Source: Siphonodentalium dalli (lineage: Eukaryota; Mollusca; Scaphopoda; Gadilida; Siphonodentaliidae). From it: a stretch of DNA of 64,000 nt. Positions 37,643 through 47,927 of this stretch are shown in pieces. The DNA lies in contig CP136069.1 of the NCBI GenBank assembly GCA_032622095.1, forward strand, positions 206,950,750 through 207,014,749, given 5' to 3'. How positions within the stretch are numbered: position 1 is the stretch's first letter; each line of letters begins with the position of its first letter. Both the position numbers and the translations under genes were made by a program. The notes beneath the pieces are model-generated. The model saw nothing but the letters and a program-made list of their open reading frames with translations, ran no database searches and was not told the DNA's origin.

Positions 37643-37886
37643 ATGTTATATGTGGCAACTGTATCACAGATCATGAATTTGAAGAACAATGAGTTGGATG
37701 TTTTAGCTAACTTTATGGGACATGATATACGCACTCACAGAGAATATTACAGACTGCCGGAAAAGACCCTACAACTATGTAAATACAGTACTAGTAAACT
37801 GCTTCGAGTGGTAGCGAAGGGGAATGTGCACAAGTATCAGGGCAAATCTTTGGATGAAATAGAAATGGATGCTGATTCAGAAGTTG
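37643..37886 (+). CDS. Exon of a tyrosine-recombinase-like protein (Crypton-like), partial
   Basis: The block encodes about 81 residues and then meets GTAAGT at 37887-37892, a consensus splice donor. Upstream is a pyrimidine-rich tract ending in AG at 37632 and a second AG at 37642. Only the latter is compatible with the frame, because TAG at 37640-37642 is in frame. The residues NLKNNELDVLANFMGHDIRT and then HREYYRLPEKTLQL resemble the C-terminal box of tyrosine recombinases: a hydrophobic helix, G-H, eight residues, then Tyr. I recall the same ELD-LA-FMGHDIR-HREYYRLPE pattern in multi-copy predicted proteins of fish and marine invertebrates. The tail GKSLDEIEMDADSEVG looks acidic. No other exon was found in the window, so a retained fragment or pseudogene is possible. 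Confidence 0.55.
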
Positions 37887-37892
37887 GTAAGT

Positions 37893-38690
37893 AACTTTAG
37901 TTGTTATACATACACATTATCAATAAGTATAGTGATATGGTCTGCCATATCACGTCGAGTTGAAGTCAGATCTGTATCAAACGAGCTGTTTTTGGCAGTG
38001 AGATTGAACTTGATACAGCAATCTGATCTCAATGAGACGCGATACTGCGATACATATCACTACCCTGTATTGATAAAGCGTTTATTATATGACTACTGGC
38101 GTTCTGAGTTGCCAAAAGTTCAATGAAAAATGAGACTTTTCTCCCAACTTACTGGTAGGTGTAGGTCGATTGATATTCCGAGACTTCGACGATCAGCAAA
38201 TAATAATTCCTCAAAGGTAATAGCTTGCGGATTGCTATAATAAAAGAATATTCATGATATGGTTCAATTAATTACTAAATGAACATCTTTTAGTTCAGAT
38301 CGTAACATATTTAGGCCTAGAAACGAATGAATCGATTTCTCGCTTCATTCAGTATATGATGTTTACAAAATGACGACAACGATGACATGCTGAGTAGCAT
38401 AAGAAATCGGAGAAAAAAACACTCTTGTTTTCTAATAGAAAAACTAGAACGCGTTTAAGCAAGATACGGGGAGAGAAAACTATAGTCATATAATAAATAA
38501 CTTCAATTGTTATACAGTCACTTGAAATTGTTACTGGATTATTTCTAGATTTTTAAGACCTTAATTAAAACAGCAAACTAATTTCTCAGAATATTAATTC
38601 TATTAGTTTCTGACATATGCCCCTTTTAGTTTATAACTTGGGTCAGAATAAGGCGCATGCTTTCTCTTCATCAGGTACACTCGTAAACTA
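37893..38690. other. Downstream of the exon, no further exon recognised
   Basis: If an intron follows the GTAAGT donor, it extends through this AT-rich stretch. I could not identify the next exon. No other feature is supported. Confidence 0.35.
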
Positions 38691-39063
38691 TTGGGCCTAT
38701 ATCAACAAAATTTGCTATCTAAGGTATTTTGGGAATGGAAGGGTATAATTTGGGAATGCTGTCAAGATAATTTGCCCTTCCGATATTCCTGTGACCTTGT
38801 GTATGACCAAGTGACGTTTAACTGTCTCAGGAACTACATTGCCCATAGAGAATAAGTTTGGTATATAGAGGTATTTTGGGGTGGGCAGTAACCTCATCAT
38901 GTCTGTCTGCCCATCCTTCCATACAGGTACCCACAAATTACCTTTAACCTTATCTTGGAATCGATAATATATTTGGATAGACTTCAATTTTGGTATGCAC
39001 TGCCCCTATCATATGACCTTGGTGACATGCAATCTACCGCGGAGTCAGCGGGCACATAGCTAG
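38690..39063 (+). mobile_element. Helitron-like 3' end segment
   Basis: At 39037-39051 the hairpin CCGC / GCGG (loop GGAGTCA) is followed by GCACATAG and then CTAG at 39060-39063, before T. Upstream, two related halves (AGGTATTTTGGG at about 38721 and 38873, and GACCTTG at about 38790 and 39016) suggest a short internal duplication. The left boundary is not visible. The terminus design matches those at 25835 and 29411, with different sequence. Confidence 0.5.
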
Positions 39064-39113
39064 TATACTTAGATTATGAAGAAGTGTTTGTCCTTTGTCT
39101 GTCATGCTTTGAT

Positions 39114-39334
39114 GGTATCACCCCCCCCCCCTTCGGTACGCGGGATTCAGGGTGTTTTGAAGCTGTACGCGGGATTCATACCCCCGAATTAACTGGTATT
39201 CAGGTTCAAGCAAAACATATTGGACGTAGGTTTTGATGGCGCAAAATAATATTTTTGTGCTAGTTATCTGTATGAATGAGTGGGTAGAATAGCTTCTTGG
39301 GCATATTCGACCACTATGCCATCATAAAGTATCA
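39114..39334. repeat. C-rich flank of the composite, partner of 50640-50737
   Basis: GGTATCACCCCC at 39114 is the inverse of GGGGTGATACC ending at 50737. Further in, GAATTAACTGGTATTCAGG at about 39186 occurs in direct orientation at about 50658 and 50698 (AAATTAACTGGTATTCAGG). The two sides therefore look like one older repeat that was split by the large composite. Confidence 0.55.
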
Positions 39335-39840
39335 TTATACAAGACCCCAACTGTCTTCTAACAAGTATCCCAACAAGTATCACAACAAGACCCCAACATT
39401 ATCTACCACGTATCCGGGCCTAATTCAGGGGACTCCCCCACCCCATATTGAGAGCCCATTGTTTCCTAAGTTTGTTGGGATTGAGAGAGACTCAGCGGTG
39501 TTTTTGCGGAGATGGCCACATGTTTAATAATTTAAACGATTACAGAGGTTGAATGAGGGCCTGCCGGTCCGGATGGTCTTCCATGCGACGTGAGGCTCGA
39601 TGGGACTCGACTCGAGCAGCAGATACCGGTGGTGTGTCGGCCCAGGCATCTGGGTAGATGGACGTGATGAGCCCGATGGGAGTCGACTCGAGCAGATATG
39701 AATGGTGAATGGCGGTGATGTGCTCGATGGGACACGGCTCGAGCGACAGATACTGGTGGTATGTCGGCCCAGCATCCGGTGGAATGAATGTGATGTATGG
39801 ATGTGGTTCACGGGTTAGATCCGGACCAGCAGGCCCCGCC
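39335..39840. repeat. Direct repeat A1 (506 bp) of the composite element
   Basis: It starts TTATACAAGACCCCAACTGT and ends GACCAGCAGGCCCCGCC. It is near-identical to A2 at 43208-43677 apart from a 28-bp stretch present only here (about 39549-39577) and a few small indels. It contains the AACAAGTATCCC short repeat, a TTTAATAATTTAAACGATTA phrase and three copies of the double-hairpin motif. With B1, A2 and B2 it forms a split direct-repeat arrangement. Confidence 0.85.
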
Positions 39841-42800
39841 CTCCGGCGATGTGACCGCACAGCAGCTGGAATGAGAAATTAGACAAGCACAGCAAGGGAA
39901 ACGAAGACATCAGCAGGAGCAGCAAAACAAAACACACGGCCCCTGGGAAACGACGGGGAAGCATAAACGACGGGTGGAGCAAGCCGCGGATGAGTAAAAG
40001 TCGCGGGGGGAGCAGAGGCGAAACCGAGGTAGCGGATGAGACATGAGCAGTTGGTGAAGCGGAGGATGTGATGAGCTCGATGGGAGTCGGCTCGAGCAGC
40101 AGAGGCCGGTGGGGCGTAGCCCAGGCATCGAGATGCGGGATGAGATGAGCCCGATGGGAAACGGCTCGGGCGGCAGATGCCGGTGGTATGACGACCCAGG
40201 CATAAGCAGCGCATGAAGCGGAAGAGGCGATGATACATGAGTAGTGGATGGTACGAGATGATACGGCAGCGGCTGGCGGGTTGGGAGCGGCGGAATAAGA
40301 AGCAGCGGGCGAAGAAGAGGATGAGATGAGGTGAGCTCGATGGGATTCGACTCGAGCAGCCGATGCTGGTGGAGCGGCGGCCCAGGCATCGCGGGTGCGG
40401 TGAAATGAGCTCGATGGAAAAACGGCTCGAGAGGCAGATGCCGGTGGGTGTCGGCCCGGACATAAGCAGCGCATGAAGCGAAGATGCGGTCAGGCAGGTG
40501 TAGCAGGCGAGACGTGAGCTGAGGTAGGAGTGTGAGCGGCGAAGAAGCCGGAGCAACAGCGGGAGCCAACGCGGCGGGGGGGGGGGGGCAGAGGCGGCGG
40601 GGAAGCAAAAGCGGAGGATAGGCGGAAGCGGCGGCGATGTATAACCAGCGGGGGAGGCGGTAGCAGCGGTAGTGCCGGTAATGAAAAGCAGCGGGCGAAG
40701 CAGACGGTGAGATGAACTCGATGGGATTCGGCTCGAGCAGCAAATGCTGGAGGGTAGCGTCCCGGGCAGCTAGGGTGCGGGATGAGATGAGCTCGATGGG
40801 AGACGGCTCGAGCGGCAGATGCCGGTGGTATGTCGACCCAGGCAAAAGCAGCGCATGAATATGAAGAGGCGGTGAGGGATGAGTAGCGGGTGAAGCGAGA
40901 TCGGCGGGCGATGGCATGAGCGGCGGATAATCCGAATCAGTGGAAGGAGCAGGAAGCGACAGGGAAGCGGAGTCGGCGGTAGAGGCAAAAAGGGGAGGAG
41001 AGGCGTTAGCGGCAATGAGGGATACTCAGCGGTGGAGGCGTTAGCGGCGGGTAAGCGGTAGCGGCGGTAATGAGAAGCAGCGGGTGAAGCAGAGAATGAA
41101 ATGAGCTCGATGGGTACCGCTCGAGCAGCATATGCTGGTGGTGTGTCGGCCCAAGCACAGCCGGTGCGGGATGAGATGGGCTCGATGGAGATTCGGCTCG
41201 AGCAGCAGACGCTGATGGCGTGGCCAACGCATCGGGTGCGGGATGAAATGAGCTCGATGGGAGACGGCTCGAGTGGCAGATACCGGTGGTACGCCGACCC
41301 AGGCATAAGCGTGATGGGGAGCGGAAGAGGCGGTGAGGCATGAGTAGCAGTGAACCGTGGCCACGGGTGGGTGGAGAGCGGCGGAATGGCGGAACCGGCG
41401 GGTGGGACAAAAGCGGAAGGCGAGGCAGAAGTAGCACGCGAAGAGAAACGCGGAGAAGACCAGATACGACGGGAGAGGCGAGGGAGCGGGAGAGACAGGA
41501 GCGGCGGGAACGGATAAGCGGGAGGTGAGGCAGAGGCAGCGGGCGGGTGAGATACGGCTGGGGAAGCGCATGCGGGGGTAATGGGAAGCGACGGGCGGGT
41601 CGTAAGCGGCGGGTGGAGCATAAGCTGCGGGAGGAGCGTAAGCTGCGGGAGGAGCGGAAGCGGCGGCGGGTGGAGCGTCAGCGGCGGAAGGTGCGGAAGC
41701 GGCGGAAGTACCGTAAGCGGTGGGTGAAGCGGAAGCGACGGGCGAAGCGGAAGCGACGGGCGAAGTGGGAACAGCGGCGAACCGGGAGTAGCGGGCGATG
41801 CAGTGCCAGTGGGAGATGCAAGAGCAGCGGGTGATACAGGAGCAGCGGGTGATACCGGAGTAGCGGGTGATACCAGAGTAGCGGGTGATACCAGAGTAGC
41901 GGGTGATACCAGAGTAGCGGGTGATACAAGCAGCGGGTGATACAAGCAGCGGGTGATACAAGCAGCGGATGATACAAGCAGCGGGTGATACAAGCAGCGG
42001 GTGATACAAGCAGCGGGTGATACAAGCAGCGGATGATACAAGCAACGGGGGATACAAGCAGCGGGTGATACAAGCAGCGGGTGATACAAGCAGCGGGTGA
42101 TACAAGCAGCGGGTGATACAAGCAGCGGGTGATACAAGCAGCGGGTGATACAAGCAGCGGGTGATACAAGCAGCTGGTGATACAAACAGCGGTTATGCAA
42201 GAGCAGCGGGTGATAACAATAGCAGCAGGCGAGCAAGAGCAGCGGATGCAGAGCTCGATGGGAGGCGGCTCGAGCAGCAAAGCTGGTGGTGTGACGGCCC
42301 AGTCTTCGGATAGCATGGATCGCAGAGCTCGACGTGATGCGGCACGAGCAGCAGATGCCGGATAATGTGGGTCCAGACAAAACCAGCGTGTGACGCGTTG
42401 GCGGCGTGGGTGAACGGAGCAGCAGCTGAAGCCTGAGCGGCGACTCGAAGGTGAAGCAGGTTAAAAACAGAAATAGCGGGGGGAGGCAAGGGGTGAAGCA
42501 AAAACAAAACAAAAACAATGTGGCGGCGGGAGTGGTGTGAGCGGTGGGTGGGTTAGAGACAGCGGTTGGGGCCTTGACGGCGGTGACGTATAGGCGGCGG
42601 GAGAGGTGGAAGCGGCGGCTGAGGCGGACGCTTTGTGAAGCAGAAACAAGCGGCGCAGAAACTGAGGAGTAGCATCCGCGGCGGATGAAGCATCGCTGGG
42701 AGGAGAGCGGAAGCGGAGGGGAGGAGGAGGCGGCAGGAGAGAGGCACCAGTCGCGATGGGGTAACACCAGCGGGGGTGAAGAGCCACGAACCGAGAAGAG

Positions 42801-42966
42801 ACGCGCCGATGCGATGAGTACCACGGGGTAACGAGGGGAGTTATGAAGACCGCGCGTGGCGGCGAGCCACCAGCGACAAGAATGGGACACGCGACCGTGC
42901 GCGGCCGCCGGGGGAAGGACGACCGATAGAACCGATGGCCTGGCCACCGTAGGGTGGGAGGGCGGG
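39841..42966. repeat. GC-rich, T-poor interior 1 of the composite
   Basis: The plus strand is rich in G, A and C and very poor in T. It consists of degenerate GCGGGTGAAGCG-like words, eleven copies of the double-hairpin motif in pairs, and a 16-bp array. Because the minus strand has few A residues it has few stop codons, so minus-strand frames up to 725 codons are open in all three phases and overlap one another. Their products are low-complexity Ser/Pro/Leu/His/Ala strings that change frame with the repeats. I therefore do not call genes here. A G11 run lies at about 40570. Confidence 0.7.
41825..42240. repeat. 16-bp minisatellite (GCGGGTGATACAAGCA)n
   Basis: About 16 tandem 16-bp units run from about 41925 to 42190. 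They are preceded by 18-bp variants (GCGGGTGATACCAGAGTA) from about 41845 and followed by diverged units. Single-base variants such as GCGGATGATAC are interspersed. Since 16 is not a multiple of three and the unit has no minus-strand stop, every minus frame stays open and the peptide repeat is 16 residues. Confidence 0.95.
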
Positions 42967-43210
42967 GAAAATTTTACGTCCTCTCTCTGTGGACAAAAGT
43001 TGGAATGGACGGAAGTGACAATATTTTCTGCGCATGCTCGGAGCGGATAACTCTATTTGGCATGAGTGACCTTAGTTGTCAGTGATGTTGTAGCTCTCGG
43101 AAGTCACACCCCGGTATTCTACGCTTATTGGAGCCAACGCGACTTGCCGCTTAATTGAAGACGTTGAGCTTGTATAAATTGCCACAAGGGTGATTCCTTG
43201 TGGCTTCTTA
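42967..43210. repeat. Direct repeat B1 (244 bp) of the composite element
   Basis: It starts GAAAATTTTACGTCC and ends GTGGCTTCTTA. It is near-identical to B2 at 50319-50562, the same length with only about one substitution seen (GGTATTC versus GGTGTTC). Near its end are TATAAA at about 43172 and a perfect 9-bp hairpin GCCACAAGG / CCTTGTGGC at 43181-43204. It abuts A2 directly, sharing only TTA at 43208-43210. It does not begin TG or end CA, so it is not a standard LTR. Confidence 0.88.
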
Positions 43211-43677
43211 TACAAGACCCCAACTGTCTTCTAACAAGTATCCCAACAAGTATCCCAACAAGACCCCAACATTATCTACCACGTATCCGGGCCTAATTCA
43301 GGGGACTCCCCACCCCATATTGAGAGCCCATTGTTTCCTAAGTTTGTTGGGATTGAGAGAGACTCAGGTGTTTTTGCGGAGATGGCCACATGTTTAATAA
43401 TTTAAACGATTACAGAGGTCTTCCATGCGACGTGAGGCTCGATGGGACTCGAGCAGCAGATGCCGGTGGTGTGTCGGCCCAGGCATCTGGGTAGATGGAC
43501 GTGATGAGCCCGATGGGAGTCGACTCGAGCAAATGTGAATGGTGAGTGGCGGTGATGTGCTCGATGGGACACGGATCGAGCGACAGATACTGGTGGTATG
43601 TCGGCCCAGCATCCGGTGGAATGAATGTGATGTATGGATGTGGTTCACGGGTTAGATCCGGACCAGCAGGCCCCGCC
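43208..43677. repeat. Direct repeat A2 (470 bp) of the composite element
   Basis: This is the second copy of A, joined head-to-tail to B1. It contains three copies of the double-hairpin motif (43437, 43508, 43559). The first of these forms the best second hairpin, CAGATGCC / GGCATCTG. It diverges from A1 right after GGCCCCGCC. Confidence 0.88.
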
Positions 43678-45480
43678 ATATGACGAAGTCACGCCATCGA
43701 CGAGAAATCGGGGGCCAGGCCAGAGGGGAGAAAGGAGAGGGTCCGGTACACACCGGCACCCAAGGGAGGCGCGTCCGTGGCGAGGACAACAGTGGAGCAG
43801 AATAACGACTTTATGGTGCGGTAGCGAGATGAATAGCGGTGGATGGACGATGGAGATGCTACAGCCGAACGGAAGTGGCTAGTCAAAGTAGAACTGGCCG
43901 TCGAACCGGAACCCAAGTTGGTCGAAAGCAGACGGTGGATGGAAAGGGCGCGGTAGGCGGAGAAAATGTCTCCCTTTCCGAGAAGGGCCCCACGACCGAG
44001 GTGCTGAACGATGGGAACCGCGTCATCAAACCGCGAGGAGGAGACCGACGTGAATTCCGGGTAATGAAGTCTATGCGCGAGGAACCAGATGGGTAGGAAA
44101 TATTGTGGAGAAGGCGGAAATCGCCGGGCGTGGAATTAGGCGCCAAGCCAAGAGGGGAGACCCGGAGCGGAGGCAGGGGCGGGACGGGAAGGGACCCGTC
44201 ACGCGACCCAAAGCCATCGCTTTAGCGAGTGATGCACGGACGACATTGGGGCGACCGAGGCAGACAGGAGGGATCGAGCATTGGATAGGGAGCGGGGCCA
44301 GTGTGTTGTAGGTGGAAACCGGGGGGAACCAAGCCACAAGAGCGATTGCGCGGCGGGGATACAAGTCGAGCCAAAGCTTAAGCGGGAGGAGATCGCGTGG
44401 CGAGAGAGCCAGACCGAAAGGGCCGAGGGGTAGCGGGCGGTGGCTGGTGGGGGTGGAGTTTAGAAATAGCTGGAGCGTCACACAAGGAGCAAGCATGGCG
44501 GAAGCGGTGCGATGGTCGAGAGCGCGCTCAGGCATTGAAATCAAACCAGACTGGCGTACGTCGGTTGCCGGGTTGACGAGGCTGATCTCGAGGAGCAGAC
44601 GAGGGCGCTGGTGGTACAGTGGGGGAGGGTTGGCGAGAGACACAAGAGCCAGCTATTGTCGATGTTGGCCCACGACAGCGATGGGCGAAGCGCGCGCTTG
44701 TTCCGGAGTTGTTCGTCGGAACGCGCCAGCCTAACCCCCCGAAATCCCACGCGGCCCAGCGGAACACTTGCATGTACTGTAAAGAGCGAGAACGTTCTCC
44801 GACGGGTGGTACTGAAGGTGGAGCGAGCTGAAAGTGAAGAACGTGTCCGCCCACTGATCGATGTCCGCAATCGACGAAGCCGATGGGCGGGATCTGATGC
44901 CCAGTTGACCAGACGGAAGCAGACGAATTGGCTGTGCGGCTATGAGCGAACCCCCGGGCGGCGGTAGGAGCGCAGCTAGGGGGACGTATTCGCCGCGAGC
45001 AATGCGGTGGCGAATCGTCTGAGGCACATGCGCGCCGAAATCGTCATGGGTCGAAACTGGCGGGGGCGGGCCCAAGCGCCCGGCCAGCTTTGATCGAAAT
45101 TGACGTCATTAAATAGTTCATTACCTCCAGTGAAAGCTGGCCGGACCCCGCCCCCAGGCAGAGATCGCACGTTTGTCGGTGGCATCCGGGCGGCGGTACG
45201 TCGCTGAAGGCTGGTAATGGCATGGAAGGACGACTGCATGAAGAAGGCGCCGACTGATGCGGCGGAGGCGGTACAAGGCGATCGGGTCTAGTGCGGCTGC
45301 GATGTGAGCTGTCCGATGAAGGGCACTCGGACACCGAGTGGAGCGGGCTGCCGTCAAAGTCTGAGACGATCCGAAACCCGGCCGCCGGGGGGGGGGGGGT
45401 CCACCGGGGCGGCGACGGCGGTCACCGCGAGGCGCAGTCTGAGGCAGAGCGGCATGTGGGTACCCGTGACATTACCTAGG
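43678..45480. other. GC-rich interior 2a of the composite, no gene accepted
   Basis: This is about 1.8 kb of GC-rich DNA with many overlapping open frames on both strands (the longest is 190 codons, 44071-44643 minus). No frame shows a recognisable domain, and overlapping frames of similar length are the pattern expected from high GC. A G12 run lies at about 45387. It could be noncoding transcript sequence or captured foreign GC-rich DNA. Confidence 0.5.
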
Positions 45481-46430
45481 AAATGAAAAGAAAGTGAATT
45501 GGTTAGCGTACGAAGGTGACAATGGCTGGGAGTGCCAGAGCGGAGCAAGGCGCGTGGAGTGCGGTTTCAGTGGCCAATGGTAGCGGACAGCGGGCTGATG
45601 GCTGAACCAAATGGATGTGACGAAGGTATATAAAGCACCTGATAGATATAACACATACAATGTTGATACAGACAAAGGGACTGGAGGCCAAGTGCTGACT
45701 CACTTATCGGTGCCCTCTCTCCCATATGTTATGACACTGAAAATAAATAATAAGTAATGGCAAAGCAACCTGACCACCACAAACAAGTGGAATAGACATA
45801 CATACCACCGGACACCCCACCCCGAGTTAGTCCTAAGGTTGTATAGAGATATAGGTATATACGTAAAGCCGAGTCTGTGTGGTACCATTGATGGCTAGTA
45901 CGGATCGTAATGTGGAAGAGTTAGGCAAAGGAATCCCGAATCGTCTCGCGTATGGATGACTGTACAGCTAAGAAATTTCTCATATTGGCACAATCAGGTA
46001 GTGCGGAACCGTCAAATGCAAGATAATTGAATAAGGAAATATGGTAAGGAAGTAATTGATTTAATAGACGAATTCGGGATTGAAAGGAGGTGGCGGCCAA
46101 AGAATAATGAAAGGCATTTACGATACCGTTCCATTGGGGCAGTTGATTGAATTGGCAATGAGAACGGATAGCAAGTTGCCACATTGACAGAGGAATCCAC
46201 GGTTAAATATATGGGCAGGCCGCGGACCGACAGAGGAATACTGTGGTGGTACGGGTGTCATATGCGTAATGGTGTGTACATAACAATGGGGGCTCTCGAA
46301 TCGAAATTGTTGGTTGTATTCCAGTATGGTCCACAGCGGGCGTGATGGCTACGAGAGAAGTCAAGAGGTAGCCATGGGTCTAACTAACTATTTACTCTTG
46401 CTATGTCGGAGAGAATTAATTATCTCAGTG
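45481..46430. other. Interior 2b: transition to AT-rich sequence
   Basis: A GTATATAAAG TATA-like element lies at about 45627, followed by ordinary mixed-composition sequence. No coding region is convincing. The TATA box is only suggestive of a promoter. Confidence 0.35.
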
Positions 46431-47029
46431 TAAGGACAACTCGGCGATGAGTATTTTCTCGTTCTAACGCCGGGTGTACACAGTGTTCAAAGTATGCAAG
46501 CACATAGAGATATATAAAATGTTGTTGTTGCTGTCGTCGTCGTAATCAACAAAGAAACGAAGAAATGAGACGCCCTTTATTAATAAATGAATGGATTATA
46601 TAATTAGCCCGGTGCAGAAATGTTCCATGAATTCCAGGGTGGCGGAGTTTCTATCACTGGGGCCAAAGTTCCATCGCCATAAGCACATTGAGTTAAGAAA
46701 ATGTCATGCTAGTGGAAGGGGTAACGCTCATGACAATGTCAAAGAACCGATCCGAATAGTGGACTACTCGTCGATGAGTATTAGCGGGGACCATGAGGCA
46801 GATATGAGCACAGTCTAATATGACCTAACTGGGACTAAGTATAAGCCCATGCCACCGCTGAAGTATTGAGAATTAAGCTGAATCCCGAGACTACTCGTCA
46901 ATGAGTAGGAATGGCGAATGATTGTGTGCCTGCTATCATAAAGTAAACGCTCTGTATAAACGCACATAATTAGTCAGCTAATAACCTATGTAAACGCCCC
47001 CACACTATTAGTTTATCTCGAAGACGAAT

Positions 47030-47460
47030 GTCAAAGCCGGTTACCTCCAAATTTCACCAACAAAAACATCGGCGAACACCGCCGACGAAAAGGGGGCAAG
47101 GTGCGATGCCGACAAGTACGGGACGGACGAACGGACAGACGGGTGGGCGGACAGCCGGAACCCATGCGGACAAACCCCGCAAGTTGTCAAAGCGGCGGGG
47201 GACAGTCAAAGAAAATTGAAAAACAAACAATTGCTGATGGACGGACGGACGGATGGACGGACGGAAGGACGGGCGGGTAGACCGAGAACGGAATGCAGGC
47301 AACCAGAAGGGGGAGGGGCGTCTAGGAACCGAGGGGGTGTGACGCCCGCGAAAAATGGGCGTTGATGGAAAGGGGAGAAGCAATACACGGCGGACGAGTG
47401 TGCAAGACAAACCGGTCAAGCGGCGACCGTTCATTGGAAAAAGACCAACAAAAAACAAAA
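47030..47460. repeat. ACGG-type microsatellite-rich patch
   Basis: Runs of GGACGGACGG and related GGGCGG words occur at about 47110-47150 and 47235-47280. They lie in a T-poor strand that leaves a minus frame of 134 codons (47054-47458) open. I treat that frame as a composition artefact. Confidence 0.6.
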
Positions 47461-47531
47461 CAAAACAAGAGCAACGCGAGGGTGTGGCAAAACACGCCCT
47501 TTAGCCATTTCGAAGGGTGCTGAACGCAAAT

Positions 47532-47927
47532 AAGATAATACCTTGAGCGGACAGGTATAACATATAAACATATAGCTAATGTACAAGGTGTAAGTCGGAT
47601 GAAATAAAGTAATCACCCGTCAGTGAGAAATACCATATTGGAATATACCTATGGGTGATATCTGTATCAGGGTGAAATGATTCAATCACTCGTTGAAGAG
47701 AAAACTATATCATATAGTATATATTTATTAAGATAATACCTTGAGCGGACAGGTATAACATATAAACATATAGCTAATGTACAAGGTGTAAGTCGGATGA
47801 AATAAAGTAATCACCCGTCAGTGAGAAATACCATATTGGAATATACCTATGGGTGATATCTGTATCAGGGTGAAATGATTCAATCACTCGTTGAAGAGAA
47901 AACTATATAATATAGTATATATTTATT
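47532..47927. repeat. 198-bp tandem duplication, nearly identical
   Basis: AAGATAATACCTTGAGCGGA begins at 47532 and again at 47730. The copies extend 198 bp each, to ATATATTTATT, and I see one difference (ATATCATATAG versus ATATAATATAG). It is a very recent duplication, or recent gene conversion, within the array. Confidence 0.92.

Noticed and set aside
41825-42240. CRISPR array
   Set aside because: Units are head-to-tail without spacers, there are no cas genes, and the context is eukaryotic.
39815-42947. Large minus-strand ORFs (up to 725 codons) as protein-coding genes
   Set aside because: They overlap in all frames, are low complexity and follow directly from a T-poor plus strand and a 16-bp array lacking stops.
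43678-45480. Genes in the GC-rich part of interior 2
   Set aside because: Similar-length overlapping frames occur on both strands and none has a recognisable domain; consistent with high GC.
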